NCBI GenBank assembly: GCA_932521035.1
Contig: OW051493.1
Location: 8,060,001-8,124,000 of the forward strand
Source: Oscheius dolichura
Lineage: Eukaryota > Nematoda > Chromadorea > Rhabditida > Rhabditidae
DNA length: 64,000 nt
Direction of reading: 5' to 3'
Shown here: piece by piece, positions 35,001 through 47,413 of the stretch
Layout of the letters: every line of letters starts with the position of its first letter
Position numbering within the stretch: the stretch's first letter is position 1
Translations under genes and position numbers: made by a program
The notes under the pieces: generated by a model
Told to the model about the DNA's origin: nothing
The model's input: the letters and a program-made list of their open reading frames with translations, nothing else
Database searches by the model: none

Positions 35001-35158
35001 GAATTTAAGGTACGTTCTATGAATGTTGTACCTAGAAATGTTTCTAGATTTATGATCCAAAATATCACGTCTCCTTCTTCACTAAAGGGCAACATCTGAC
35101 GCCGCCGGGTTTGGAACGAGTCCGACCGCTGTTGCGACATCTTTGCCATCATTTTTGA
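32060..35158 (+). CDS. OAC/NRF-6-type membrane acyltransferase (acyltransferase 3 plus SGNH domain)
   Basis: ATG 32060 opens MAQKKLHLQGLRGFAIISVV, the conserved first helix with the catalytic-type histidine in SFHFFPEW. Exons continue FFLLSGYLMTMML, YRRVKRIVPLYYLA, HTWSLALEMQFYLLFP, QFLAGMLVF, IIFLGEISYCWYLVHWPV and a further transmembrane helix. A lumenal SGNH-like domain follows (LLVVGNSWAQNSAGV, DWMFKAAAEEYKPDVLFII), ending HLTPPGLERVRPLL at TGA 35156. About 12 introns all join in phase. The one at 32474-32519 begins with GC and the one at about 34467 is only 34 nt. Members transfer acyl groups to sugars or lipids across membranes; C. elegans has many (oac genes, nrf-6). The specific substrate is unknown. 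Confidence 0.88.
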
Positions 35159-36093
35159 CAGGAATAAGGCTGTATATAGAAAATTTGTGAGAAATGACGC
35201 AATAAATCGATTTACACTGTGTTTGAATTTCGAAATGGTGACATTTGCAGCCCAGACTGTCGTGCTTCTTTGCATCCTTCCAAGTAGTGCTGGCGCATTC
35301 TCATGCGCCGGGGGCTGTTGTGGATAAATTTTCTTCTGTCGGGACTGTGCCGTCGTTTTTCTGTATAGAGCTTTCCTAGACGAAGCTTTAAAAAAAAACA
35401 ATTAGTTTCATTCTTCCCCAACCAACTAGAAATCATCTATAATAACAACACTTCCCGAAAATATGTTGTTTTTGAAGTTTCCAATGAGAGAATAGGCCTG
35501 CATCCAACTGAGTCCGTGGTCGATTCGGATGAGAGATCCGCCGAGGTCGAAATTCATCCAGCCTCGAGAGATTAGATTGCTGATTAATTTAAATTTTACC
35601 ATATTTTAATTCGCACAAGTACAAGAAGTATTTTGGTGACCGGCTGGCTCCGCTGAAAAAAGCTGCGATAACTGTCGGCGCGAAGTAGGATGACCTTCCC
35701 GCGTGCATTATTTATTTATTTATTTATTATTTAGACCAAAGTGGCCGAGTACTAGTGATCGCAGACAACAAAATGTGAAGCGGTGGTCGAGTGGGTAACG
35801 CACATGCTCACAAAACTTTTGCTTTTTTTCTGGCAGGGTTCATGTCTCCGTTGGAGCAAGTCTTTTGCTCTTGTATTTTTACGGGAAAAACGAGTTTTGA
35901 TGGATAAGGGTGGTCAACCGATCAAGAGTTTGCAGTCATATTCGAGTATCAGAAAGTGGGTATCGTTTCACGAGGGGCATAATCTATTCCTTCTTCAAAT
36001 TTGGTCATTCGGGATTCAAAAAACGGGGGATTACAAATGTATTTGGAACTTTACGTTCGATCAGTACAACTGGACAGACCAGTAATAAACTCT
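35159..36093. other. Intergenic DNA with microsatellite and tRNA-like sequence
   Basis: A TTTA microsatellite lies at 35708-35730. At 35776-35865 GGTGGTCGAGTGGGTAACGC resembles a tRNA-Ser/Leu A box, followed at about 35836 by a weak B box (GCAGGGTTCATGTCTCC). Stems do not pair well, so it is probably a tRNA-derived repeat. No protein gene is supported. Confidence 0.5.
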
Positions 36094-36453
36094 ACGCGGC
36101 AGAATTGATTTCCATTCTTCTTTTGTGACTGAACGCACACCAAAGCAGAGAGTACGGTACCCTGAAATGATTTCATATTTTTCTCCGATCCTTTGTGACC
36201 TAACGCACAGAAAAACAGAGGATGCGGTAGCTTGAAACAGAAATTTCTGATCTCTTCTGCCACCTCTGTACTCGTCACTTTTATCGCCAAGCTGGATAAC
36301 CCCAGCCCGGCATTCCAAAAATCTCTCCAACACTTCGAAACGAAGGCTGGCTAAAGGTGATACCTTTAGTTGAGGTTCAAAAAACCATCGGTGTATTGGG
36401 TGTGAGCCGAGCCATAGCGCTCTGCTGCCGACATTCTACGGGTGCGGGCGCAC
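36094..36453 (-). repeat. Left arm of an inverted duplication around the P4-ATPase gene
   Basis: This is an inverted copy of 39385-39672: a MITE end (36425-36445), an intron segment, and the first 68 nt of a P4-ATPase exon (reverse strand reads GYRTLCFGVRSVTKEEWKSI). Compared with the right arm it carries extra sequence, including a second copy of TTTGTGACCTAACGCACAGA near 36193. It is a non-functional exon copy placed upstream of the gene in opposite orientation. Confidence 0.85.
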
Positions 36454-36559
36454 GAATCTCGCTTTCGTCCATTCCCGTTTTTTACCGTTATTTACCGGTT
36501 AATAACTTGGTTTCTACTAATTGTCAGTCATCTCCATTCGCTTTCATTCTACTTTCACC

Positions 36560-39500
36560 ATGCGCTGGTGGCTGCTGCCTTACAAATGGAAGCAGCAATG
36601 GGTAACTTTTCTCTTATTTTCTCTAACAAACTTGTGATTTTCAGGCCCGCAAAACGGAAACCGCCAGCCACACGGAAGAAGAGGAAGAAGCACAACGATT
36701 CTACCTGGTGGACATGATCAGGAAGCGCTTCGTCAAGGAGAAGCCAAAACATTGGACTGTGAAGTTGAACACGCGACTCAAGGGATCCAACTACATCTAC
36801 ACGAGCAACTACACCGTCTTCTCCTTCCTGCCCAAATTCCTCTTCCTCCAGTTCAAGCAATTCGCCAACGCTCTCTTCCTGGTCTTGTGCATTGTCCAGT
36901 GCTACTCGGATCTGTCGCCGTTTGGAGTTTAAGCCACTGCCGGCCCGCTGATCTTCATAATCTGCTGCTCAGCTCTCAGAGAGATCTACGAGGAAATTGT
37001 GAGCCCTACTTTCTATTCGATTGGGACTCATAGCGATGTTGACGCCGGCTAGCGGCTGATTTCCGCGCGGGACCCAGTGCCAGGCGTTTTTTAGCTACAG
37101 TAGCCAAGCAACCGAGTATGAAAGCGACTTTTAGGAAAATATGACTAGCAGATTACCGGATAAGACATTCTTGATCCCGGTCGGGTCTTGTCACGATTTT
37201 ACCCTGATGACAGCAATAATTCTTCCCGTTTTTAGAGAAGACGAATCCGAGACAGACGAGTAAATCATCAAAAAGTCTGGGCCCATACGGAACACGGATG
37301 GCAGTTGGTTAAATGGTGTGGACTCCATGTGGGACAGGCCGTCAAGGTCGAAGGCGGACGGGAGCTGCCGGCGGATGTTCTCTTCATCGCGAGCTCCGAA
37401 ATGGGCGACGTCGGATACATTGAGACGGCCAATCTGGACGGCGAGAATAGCATCAAGGTCAGATACTCGCGGACGTACACTTCGGGACCTTTGGAAGCTA
37501 CCGTATTCCTTTTGGAAGAGTTCCGTAGCGCGTCCATTTCGGCGCGCCCCTGCACCCGTAGAATCTCGGCAGCACGAGGCTCTTGTAATCCAGTACCGTC
37601 CCATACCAATTCCTCTTTCTGCCGAGGATTTACGGGTGCCGTTTATTCTAAAATAGCTTCTATTCAAAGGGATACGGTAGTCTCAAAGTAGCAGTTTGAA
37701 TATATGGATTTGGTTTTCCGTTTGAGATCATTCCTCTTGCTAATTTCGTTCATTTCAGGTCCGCCAAGCGTTGAACCAGACGACTGCGTTTAAAACGGAC
37801 GAGGCGATGGCTGCCTTCTGGAAGATGGGCGGTGAAATAGTCTGCGACAATCCGAACAAGGACATCCACAAGTTTCTCGGCTACCTAGATGTGCCCGCCC
37901 TGGGAAAGGTGCCCATCAACAACGCGAATATCCTCTACCGTGGAGCCCGGCTGAAAAATACTGACTACATCTACGGGATTACGGTATACACGGGCAAGGA
38001 CACGAAGCTCCAGATGAACAACACGAAGAGGAGCCTGAAGCGGGCCAAGCTGTCGAGGATGACGAATTCTGTCATGTTGGCGCAGTTCGGGATCGCCTGT
38101 GTCCTTGCCCTCATCGCGGCCGTGTTGCAACGCTGCTTCCCTGAGCAGCTCTTCAACACTTTCGCCTATGGAAAGACTGAAATTCGTTGGTTTTACTTTT
38201 ATACTGCAAAATTACCGTAACCCTTGGAATTGGCGTGTAGTCGCCTACGGTTCTAATTTTAACCATCCTTTTGTAATTTTCTATCCAGTTTTAAGTGCTA
38301 CAGTAATCTACCAGCTAAACCTACCAGAAAATGGACAAAATTAAGAAACGGCAGCTTGAAATGCCGCCATTTCCAATAGAGCGCGAATTGGTGAAGGGTA
38401 ATTCGAAGGAATACGGTATTTCTCGTTATACAGTAACCCATGGCATAACTCGTTTCGTTTCAGACTCCCTGGCCTATGTCTTCCTCGGCTGTCTTCTTCT
38501 ATTTATGGGTCTCGTGCCGATTTCGCTCTACGTGACGCTGGAAATGATTCAAGTGGCCCAGGGCCTCTTTATCCGCAGCGATCGGGAAATGTACGACGAG
38601 AAGAAGAAGCTGCCGGCGGATGTGAAAACGTTCTCGTTGAACTCGGAGCTGGGCGAGGTGCGCTACGTGATGTCAGACAAGACGGGCACCCTGACGCAGA
38701 ACAACATGCGATTCCGGCAGTGTTCCATCGGGGGACGGAAGTACGCGAACCGGAAGAACAAGGCCGAGGAGACATTCAACCCGCGCCGGCAGCTGCTGGC
38801 CGACCTGGAGACGGACAAATGGAACAACGCCACCTGTATCCGGGAATTCCTCCTCTCCTGTGCCATCTGCCACACGGTGAACACGGACAAGCACAGCCTG
38901 AACCAGGACAAGCCCCTCTACCACGCGACCTCGCCGGATGAGGCGGCACTCGTCAACTTTGCCGCAGATGCCGGCTATATTTTCCACTCGAGACAACATC
39001 ACAAGGGAACCATTACCCTGAGAATTGTAGGCTATTTGCATAGTCAATAATGAGTGTCGAATTTAGGGTGAAAAGATGGAAAAGTTTGACCTGCTCCACT
39101 TGTTTGAGTTCACGTCGGATAGGAAGAGAATGTCCGTGGTGATGAGGACAGAAGACGGCCAGATCAAGATTTACGTCAAGGGGGCCGATCAGATGATTCT
39201 GTCCCGGTTGGCAGTGACCAATCCGAAGATTTTGAAGAAGACGAAAACCCATCTGCATAATTTCGCAACTGCCGGTAAGAGGCTTTACTCTTTTGGTGCA
39301 GAATTACAAGCGAAATTAGTTTCAAAATCCCGGCTATTAGCAACAAAAAATGGCAAAAACCTGAATAGAACAGAGTCGGGAGTGGTGCGCCCGCACCCGT
39401 AGAATGTCGGCAGCAGCGCGCTATGGCTCGGCTCACACCCAATACAGCGATGGTTTTTTGAACCTCAACTAAAGGTATCACCTTTAGCCAGCCTTCGTTT

Positions 39501-41440
39501 CGAAGTGTTGGAGAGATTTTTGGAATGCCGGGCTGGGGTTATCCAGCTTGGCGATAAATCTGGCTTGTTAGGAGGATCGGAGAAAAAATATGGAATCATT
39601 TCAGGGTACCGTACTCTCTGCTTTGCTGTGCGTTCAGTCACAAAAGAAGAATGGAAATCAATTCTGCCGCGTATCGAGCAGGCCAAATTGAATCTCGTCA
39701 AGCAGCAGGAACTGTTTTCCCAGATTGCTGTCGACATGGAGAGAAACCTCGAGCTGATTGGCGTCTCGGCCATTGAGGACCGTCTTCAGGATGGTTTTTT
39801 CCTAGACGATTGGGAGGATGATCAGCAGCGGAATGCACGTCTGGATCCTGACCGGGGACAAGCTGGAGACGGCGGTGAATATTGGAAACTCGTGCCGGCT
39901 GCTCGGACCAAAGACGCCGATGTTCGAGTTGAGCAATCAGACGGAGAAGGAGACGGGCAGGCGGCTGACGGAGATGGTCGAGGAGCTCGGCGACAAGCTG
40001 GGACAGGAGCGACTGCGCCTGGCGCTCATTGTGGACGCCGTCTGCCTCGACATTATCCTCAACGACGACGTCCTCAGGCTGCAATTTCTCCGGCTGGCTC
40101 TCTGCTGTTCGGCCGTGATCTGCTGTCGCTGTACGCCGCTTCAAAAGGCCGCCGTTACGCGCCTGGTCAAGCGGCACACGGACGGCTGTGTCCTGGCCAT
40201 CGGCGACGGAGCCAACGACGTGGCCATGATACAGGAGGCCGATGTCGGCGTGGGAATTGCCGGAGAGGAAGGAATGCAAGCGGCCCTCGCCGCCGACTAC
40301 AGTATAGCGCAGTTTCGATTCCTGGACCAGCTGCTCTTTGTCCACGGCACGCTGTCCCTCTTCCGGACGTCGAAGTGCATCCTCTACTGCATCTATAAGA
40401 ATGTCTTTGAGACCACCTGCATGGTCAGTCTTTCCGTTTTCTGTAATTGTGCTCCCTTTTCAGTTCCTGTTCACCTTCTACACCGGCCGCTCGGATCAGC
40501 CAATAGCCGACCAGTGGACCGTCCTCCGCTACAATATCCTCTTCACCAGCTGGCCGGCCATCGTCATCGGCACGTTAGACCGTCCGGCGACGGTGGACTT
40601 CTTCAAGAAATACAGTCAAATGTACCAGCTCTACCAGAGTGGCCTGACCATGAGGGTCTGCCCTTCTTTCCAGCTCCTAGAAATACTTTTTAGTGTCAAA
40701 TGGCCTGGTTTGGAATGGGCTTGGGCCATGGTCTGACGGTGTTTGTCATTATGTACGGCAGCTGGGGCAGGGGAGCCCCGCTGGCCCCGAACCACGGCCG
40801 AGATGACCACATCTACCTGTACGGCGTGTTGACGTACATCCTCCTGGTGACGATAGCCAACGCGAAGGCCGTCCTCGAGACGAGCAGCGTGACGGTGGCC
40901 TGCGTCTTTGTGGCCATCGCCTCGGTGATGTGCCTCCATCTGTGCCTGCTCATCGACAGCTATTTGTACTTGGGAGACTCCACCCAAATGACCGATATGT
41001 TCTTCCACCAGCCGTGGCCCATGACCTTTTTCCTTATGGTTCTCGGTCTCGCGGCCACGCTGCTGCCGGATATTACCTTTAAAGTGTAGGTTATTCTCTC
41101 TATTAAATACTATAAGAAACGGTTCAGGATCCGCCATTCGATCTACAAAGACGCCAGGGATGAGATCCTCTGGCGAGAGGGCGTCCGCGGTCCGAATTTC
41201 GAAATTCTCTACAAGCCGCTGCTCAAAATCGTCGACAGGAACCACGACGACGAACTGAACGGATTTGCCTTTTCGCAAGACGACGGCGAGGCCATCACCC
41301 AGAGCCAGCTGATTAGTGGATTCGTCAAGCGGGAGGACGACAGCAACAGCCGGCAGGCGACGTCACCCAACGGCAGCTCGAGAGACCAGTCGAAGCAGTC
41401 GGTCAGCGGGAGAGACGCCTCCTCCAAATCTCAGCAATAG
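36560..41440 (+). CDS. P4-type ATPase (phospholipid flippase) with an in-frame stop and a frameshift
   Basis: ATG 36560 opens MRWWLLPYKW. Family landmarks in order are NYTVFSFLPKFLFLQFKQFA, GQAVKVEGGRELPADVLF, YIETANLDGENSIK, VPISLYVTLEM, the phosphorylation motif DKTGTLT (38676-38696), KGADQMILSRL, ILTGDKLETAVNIGNSCR, AIGDGANDVAMI and a C-terminal set of transmembrane helices, ending SSKSQQ at TAG 41438. P4 enzymes move phospholipids to the cytosolic leaflet. Two lesions are visible: TAA at 36930 between SPFGV and ATAGPLIF, where a Tyr codon is expected, and a +1 shift with TAG at about 39791-39806, where the conserved DG-VPETI should read through. Either the locus is a recent pseudogene or the sequence has errors. 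A MITE (37552-37639) and an inverted duplication lie in introns. Confidence 0.8.
37552..37639. mobile_element. 88-bp MITE in a P4-ATPase intron
   Basis: GCACCCGTAGAATCTCGGCA at 37552 faces CTGCCGAGGATTTACGGGTG ending at 37639. It belongs to the same family as 21880 and 42576 but lacks their outer CCGATCCCC ends. Confidence 0.8.
39385..39672 (+). repeat. Right arm of the inverted duplication (intron plus 5' part of a P4-ATPase exon)
   Basis: It starts at a MITE end (GCACCCGTAGAATGTCGGCA, 39393), runs through an intron, and crosses the acceptor at 39604 into the functional exon (GYRTLCFAVRSVTKEEW). The other arm is at 36094-36453. The arms flank about 2.9 kb of the gene. Confidence 0.85.
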
Positions 41441-42575
41441 ACACGCGAAAAGAAGAAGAAGTATCAACGTCACACAACTAGGAATAACAACTCCGATTGG
41501 TTAAACAGTTCATTTCCTCTCGAGACCTTTTTTTTCTTCCTTCTCCTCTTTTGTGTCTACCTTCATGCCCTTCTTCTCACCTACCTTCTCGCCAAATAGT
41601 TTCTTCGTTCTCTCTGATTCTCCCTTATGGTCCGCCCAGGCAGCACGAGCGCCCTTCTTCGCCTCCATCGCATAGTTTAATCAAATGCGATACCTTGTTT
41701 CCCGCTAAACTAGTGGCCATTTGGGAGGAGTTCCTGGGAAACGTGGAGGGCTTCTTAACTTTTTTTAACCACGGGTTGGCGTGGCAGCAACGACGCCGAA
41801 ATTTCAACTACCTTCTCTTCAACCAATCCGTGAAATGCTCCATTAATTTCTTTCCATAGCATTGTTTAAAATAAACATTGTTTAAATTGTTTAATTTGCT
41901 TTTCCCATTCACGAGAGAGAAGCTAACACGGACAAAATCTTGTCCGGATACCCGAAAGATTGTTGACGGCCAGCGTATGGTTCCGCCTGTGTTTGCCACC
42001 CACACTGCGTTGCGCGCTCGAACAAGGCATGGTCGCCCTCACGCCTCAGGTATGTTTTATTCGATTGGGAACGGCATAGACATCTTAATTTTCTCTGTAT
42101 TTTCTATATTTCAATCACTCTTCATCAAGGAGATGGAGAAAACCCTCACAAATTCCCCTTTTGACCCAATAGCTTGAAAATTCCAGCCACCTCCAAAATC
42201 TGTCCGTTTCCTACTGTAGAATGGACTTTTCCTCGAAATCCAAGATCATTTTCTTTCCCTAATTTTCTTTTTCATGTTCTTCTTATTGACACAATCTTAG
42301 TCCGCACTCGATTGTTGACTTGCTTCGTTGAATCATGGAACTATATTTGCTGAACGAAATAGTGATACACCACCGCCTCTTCTCCCTCTCCCGCTCTTGC
42401 ATACTTGATCAACTCTCTACCGGTTTTGGCCTTTATATCACGCATATAGAGAAGAGAATCATGAGGTTGGAAAAGGGAAAACGTGAAAGGGAACTGTTAT
42501 GGTGGGGGTTAGCAAAAAGTTTGAACGTTCTACCCCTAGTTGGAAACAATTGAGAAGAGGTGGCTGCCGACACGA
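41441..42575. other. Downstream region of the P4-ATPase, no gene seen
   Basis: Pyrimidine-rich sequence (41500-41620) and A/T-rich stretches follow the stop codon. A 120-codon ORF at 41497-41859 is rich in Ser, Pro and Leu and has no recognisable domain. An AAAATAAACA stretch near 41868 may serve polyadenylation. Confidence 0.5.
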
Positions 42576-42701
42576 TAGTCCGATTCCCTACACCCGTAAA
42601 GTCTTGGCAGGAGGATCATCTTTATTCAAAACAGTTACAAAACTGTGATGCCTTTATATTTTTGTATTACCGAGATTTTACGGGTGCAGGGGATCGGTCT
42701 A
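42576..42701. mobile_element. 118-bp MITE with TA-type flanks
   Basis: TAGTCCGATTCCCTACACCC at 42576 faces CACCCGTAAAATCTCGGTAA (reverse of the right end), with the palindrome closing TCGGTCTA at 42701. The TA at both edges suggests a Tc1/mariner-type origin. It is the best-preserved copy together with 21880-21997. Confidence 0.8.
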
Positions 42702-45645
42702 TTGAGGGCCGAGACAAAGAGGTCACCAATAAGATATTGGCGCCTTCGTGGAAATACGTGGGTCAGTTGGCCTCTAGATTGTATCTTCAGGCTTCCCCTG
42801 ATCTTAAAAATAGTCCAAGAATAAGTAGACACCCCCAAAAATCGGAAATTTCGATCCACAAGGTGTCAGTCCCTTTTCTTTCTCGTTTCCAACGGTTGTC
42901 TCCAAAACGTGGCGACAGATCTATCCAACACTCTTTTTCTGACTCTTTTTAACCCTTCCGACCAAAAAACTTTCCAAAGACTAGTTCTAGTCGAGAAGAA
43001 AAGGTGAAATTTGAAGACACGCCACACAGAAGTCTCAATGGCGGGCTTGCACGCGGCGCCGGCCTCAGAAAGCGACTCGGAAAGATCCTATCGGTCTAGT
43101 TTGCTGTACACCTAGTCAGACTGTTTGGCGAGAAGTGGGGAAGGGCAGAAAAGTTGGTAAACTTTGTAAAAATTCTGGAAAATAAACTGGAAAGGGACTA
43201 GAAGCCGTTGTTTATAGCCCTGTGACCTCAAATATTATTCAACCTGAAATACGAGCCCTCCCATTTCATTTCTAGGTCAAACATTATTTTCGGGAGCCAG
43301 CAGCGGGCCCCCTCTCCTCTAACTGCCCCCGGGGTGAAAATCCTCTTTTGCCGGTCACGGATGGCTGACCACCTCGGGTGGCTCTCTGTCAAAGGGATCA
43401 AGTCCAACAAAACGGGCCTGCAAATCCTCTTTTCCATCGCGTATCCCCTCTGTGGTTATCCCCCTCGAAAGTTGCCCGCGGCAGTTCAATTCAACAGTCA
43501 CAGTCAGTCACCACGTTCTTCTTCTCATAGGCTATGAGAATATTTGGCAGCTTCCCGAAAATACAGTACGAACCGGTAAGTTACTATATTTTGTTTCTTA
43601 TATTTTCGCCTTGGGACCCACTGAACTAGAAGATGCTTGAATCCCTTCGAAAGCCCGGATAGTTCTTTAAAAATAAGCCAAAACTGTGGCAAGGCTGGAC
43701 AGCTGCCATTTTGGCGGAAAATTTGTGTTTTTCGCACGATCCTGACGTCTAGTTTTTTAGACACAACATATGGTTTTGCTCAGAAGAATATGGGAAAACT
43801 TCCAAAGCTAAAATTATCTGTTCCCCTTTTGGTGCCAAAATCACCAACCAAATCCAAAAATCCTTTCATTTCGTGCTCTCAAATTCAAGCGCATTGACGC
43901 CCTTTTCCGAGACCCACTACATAAAAATGAGATCACGGACTGCTTGTCCAGTTTTGACTATTAAAAATGATCCAAATGTTCTTTATTTTGCAGAAAAGTT
44001 GGACGAGAAACCTCGTGACCTGTTCCTTTTATGAACTGTATAAGAAGGTCAAGCGCAGAGCGTCACACAGCGCGCCCCACCTTCCCATGACATAATCGGA
44101 AGCCATAGCTAGTTCCGTGTTATTCCCGCTCTCGCTCTTTCCACTGACTAGTATATTACTCCACCACTGTATAAAACATATGTTTAGTTGGTAAAACAGC
44201 TTTTAAATACCCTACAAATACTATAAATCCAAGAGATTCCCTGAAACACAGTACTAGGCTATCCATCCGTTCCATTTCCCCCAATTCCCACCCCATTTTC
44301 GCCCAAAAAAGTCCCATGATTATTACCATAATCCATGACAATTGGACAGAGACAAAAACAAACAGTGCCAATGTATTTCCTCCTCCCTCTGGCCGCCATG
44401 AGGGAAGAGTAAATCGCTCCCCCAAATTGACTATCCTCCCTCCCTCGGCTGGGAGCCGGTTTCTACAGTACCCGATTATCATCCAACTGTTGCTGGTCCA
44501 CTTCTCTCTATGAATATATTGATCCGATTAGATTCCTCACTCCTTTAATCCGCCTTTTCTCTGGGGTTCAAGATCCCCTCCCCGCCCGCCAACCACCAAG
44601 GGGGATCTGGATCATTTGTCACCACTAGGATCCTTCTCTATGACGCCCTCAAATCACATCAATGACTCAGCCACAGATGCATCATCCAAACAAAAACCAG
44701 CTTCATGAAGACAAGTTCTGACCTTCTGGGCTGATCTGTCAGCTGTATTTGTGTGTGTGTGGGGGGAGAGAGAATACACACACTGACGAGGCTTCCTGTA
44801 CTACACCCAGGGCAGTTCTTAAAGCCCCCCGTCAGCTATTTATTTCCCATTTTCTCCTGGAAAAATATCCCGAACGGACTATTTTCCACCCAGAAGCCAT
44901 TTTTAGACCCTTTCCACATTTTGCCCGTTTCCTGCATCAAAAATCAGGAGATTTAAATATTTTCGCCCATTTTTCCCGCCAAACTCTATATTTACCTTGT
45001 TCCCCTTGATCTTTTCTCTCTTTTGAACAGTTTAACGTACAGTATAGAGAATTCTTCTCCAAATGAGTCCCAATTCCCCCAGCTGTCCCTATAAATTTCC
45101 TCTTCTGCTGGGAGAAATCCCCCTCCCATCCCAGCAATAAGTTCCGATCCTCCTTGACATTTTCGAGGGGACAGCTCCGAAAAAGATCCGTGTTTGATCT
45201 CCGGAGGGATCCATTCAAGTGTCGCGCTATATTTTTAATTGGCAAAAAGGGGATACTCAACTGAATTCCAGAACCTGGGCCATAAAAAAACAAAAACTTA
45301 GAGGATAACTTCCTGCCTCGTGCCACCCTTCCGTCTCGAGTGTTCCTCTCCCCTTTCTATTCCATTTCAATCATACCACGACTTATACAAAAGTGTTTAC
45401 TCGCGTCTCCCGAAAGTCTCTTCCATCCCCCGCGTCACTCCTTGCTCCAAAACGTAGAAGGAGGGATTGTTTGTTGTCGACCGGGGAGAGAGATGATGAA
45501 GGGGAGAATCCGGCCGGTTCCCCCATCCAATCCGCCTACGTGTCCTCACAGACAGTTCATTTCTATTTTGTACAGAAAAACAGGGAAAAAATACAGGAGA
45601 AATCCAGAGTTCACCAGATTTACAGATAATTAAAGACTTCCCATC
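42702..45645. other. About 2.9 kb without a supported gene
   Basis: One stretch, 43533-43572, reads GYENIWQLPENTVRT between a TTCTCATAG acceptor and a CG|GTAAGT donor and could be an isolated exon, but no partner exons were found. A GT microsatellite followed by G and GA runs lies at 44745-44772. Other ORFs overlap each other on both strands and carry no domains. Confidence 0.5.
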
Positions 45646-47348
45646 CTACGTCACGCTGCCTAAAATCCCCTGTAAATATTTGTAGTCCCGACGGTGCAAA
45701 AATAATTCCGTGACGGAGTCCATGGACAGCCGCTGGGTAGGATTTGAACACCAGAGCCTGGAAAATTCGAAATTATGGAGTCAGGACTGGAGTGGGGGAC
45801 GACCGCAATAATCCACGTTCCAGTACTATTGCGCGTGGTGTGGATCTACTGCAGGTCTTAGATCCACGCAAAACCTTCTGGATTTTGGCAGTAGGGCCCC
45901 TGGCGCTTTCCAGCTGAATCTAGAGCTGTTTTTCTCTCTCTGGAGGAGCTGAAGCGTGCCATAGTCGTGCTAGAGAGCAAACCTAGACCTTTAAAATATA
46001 CCCTGGACCCCATAATTTCCATAAAACCTGGACTTTACCTCGGGAGTAGACAGTAGTACAAGCAGAGTGGATCCGCAGTAATGACGGTGTTTCCCACCTC
46101 CATAGGCCTCGCTCCTTTGACAATTTCAGTAGCCAGTTCGTAATTTGAGAGCTCTTTTAGCTTGTCATATGGTTTCCTGAATGATCTTTCCCATGATTTG
46201 GTATACAAAGTGGTTCCAACCTTCTGTAGTAGACTTCGTACATGGTTATTCCGAATGAGTACACATCAGCGAATAGTTCAGAATATTGGTCAAGTTCTTC
46301 CCCGGATATCATCTCGGGGGCTTGATAACAGATGGTTCTTACTCTAAACAGAAGATTTGTACTTTATGGACTGGGGAAAGCTTACTCCGGAAAGAGTCGG
46401 TCCTTATCAAGCCTTTTAGAACTTCCAAAGTCACAAATTTTCAAGAGATTACAGGAGGAGTCCAGGAGCATGCTAAATATCATCCTATTTTCTGTTTTCA
46501 AGAAAAAAATCTCAGGAAAAAATCGTTCTAGGACCAGTAAGCGGTGTTTTGAACCATTTCCCACTCCCTGTAGAGAAACTAGTATCCGGAGAACTTGTAG
46601 GGACCCCTACGGCAGATATGACGCTCTCGGGGAGTACGCCTACCGCTATCTGTCCTTCGCAGTGAGTGTATAAAAGATAAAATCAAAACATCATGTTCAT
46701 CGTCATGAATACAACCAAAAAGGGATTAGTAACTCACTTTTGTGGCTTGATATCCCTGTGGACTATTCCTTTTCGATGAAGATAACTCAAACCACTAGCT
46801 GCTTGGCAAAACCACAGACTGATTTGATTATAATATTCATAGGCACTGAAGGATGGGTCGTAGATTACTGTAAATGGAAAATATAATGAAGTAAATGTGT
46901 AAATCTAATGCAAAAAAGTGGTTTTAGGTCGAGGTTATTGGGTATTTGAGCCTATTCAGAAAGCATATTTGAAAAACCTACCATTATATAGACTGTGAGC
47001 CATCTCATCCAATATTATCCCGTTACAATTGTTGTCAGTGTAATTGTCAACAACAAGTCCTCGAAGACGTAAAAGATTTGGATGAGATATCCTCGTCATA
47101 TTCTCTATTTCCTTCTTTTGAGCCCGTTTATCATCTTCATGACTTGAAAGAAACAATTTGACGGCTAGCTTTCGTTTCTTTAAAGAGGAGGCACTAATAC
47201 TCGCTTTGAATACAACGGCCTGCCCGCCATGGCCAAGAAGTTCTCCAAATTTTATATCATTATGGAGGATTTTAACAGGGCCTGGAATAGAACGATAAAA
47301 ACACTAGGAATGAATAGGGAGACCTTTACGATGCGGATTTTTGACCAT
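45646..47348 (-). CDS. Protein kinase, catalytic residues intact
   Basis: ATG 47348 opens MVKNPHRKGPVKI. The glycine-rich loop is FGELLGHGGQAVVFKA, the ATP lysine lies in LAVKLFLS, and ENMTRISHPNLLRLRGLVV follows. The catalytic loop is GIVHRDIKPQNMLLD (about 46750, split by an intron of about 275 nt) and the magnesium loop is KICDFGSSKRL (about 46430). YQAPEMISGEEL, DVYSFGITMYEVYY and CSNPTQRLSMDSV complete the fold to TAG 45646. All joins are in phase. The compact single-domain layout and the DFGSS/APE region resemble TKL or MAP3K-type kinases; the substrate is unknown. It differs strongly from the pseudokinase at 11.7 kb. Confidence 0.85.
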
Positions 47349-47413
47349 GGAAAGAGCGAAGACCAGTTTGAGTCACACCAGCTGGACTGGGAGTTCCTTA
47401 TCACGGTTAAAAG

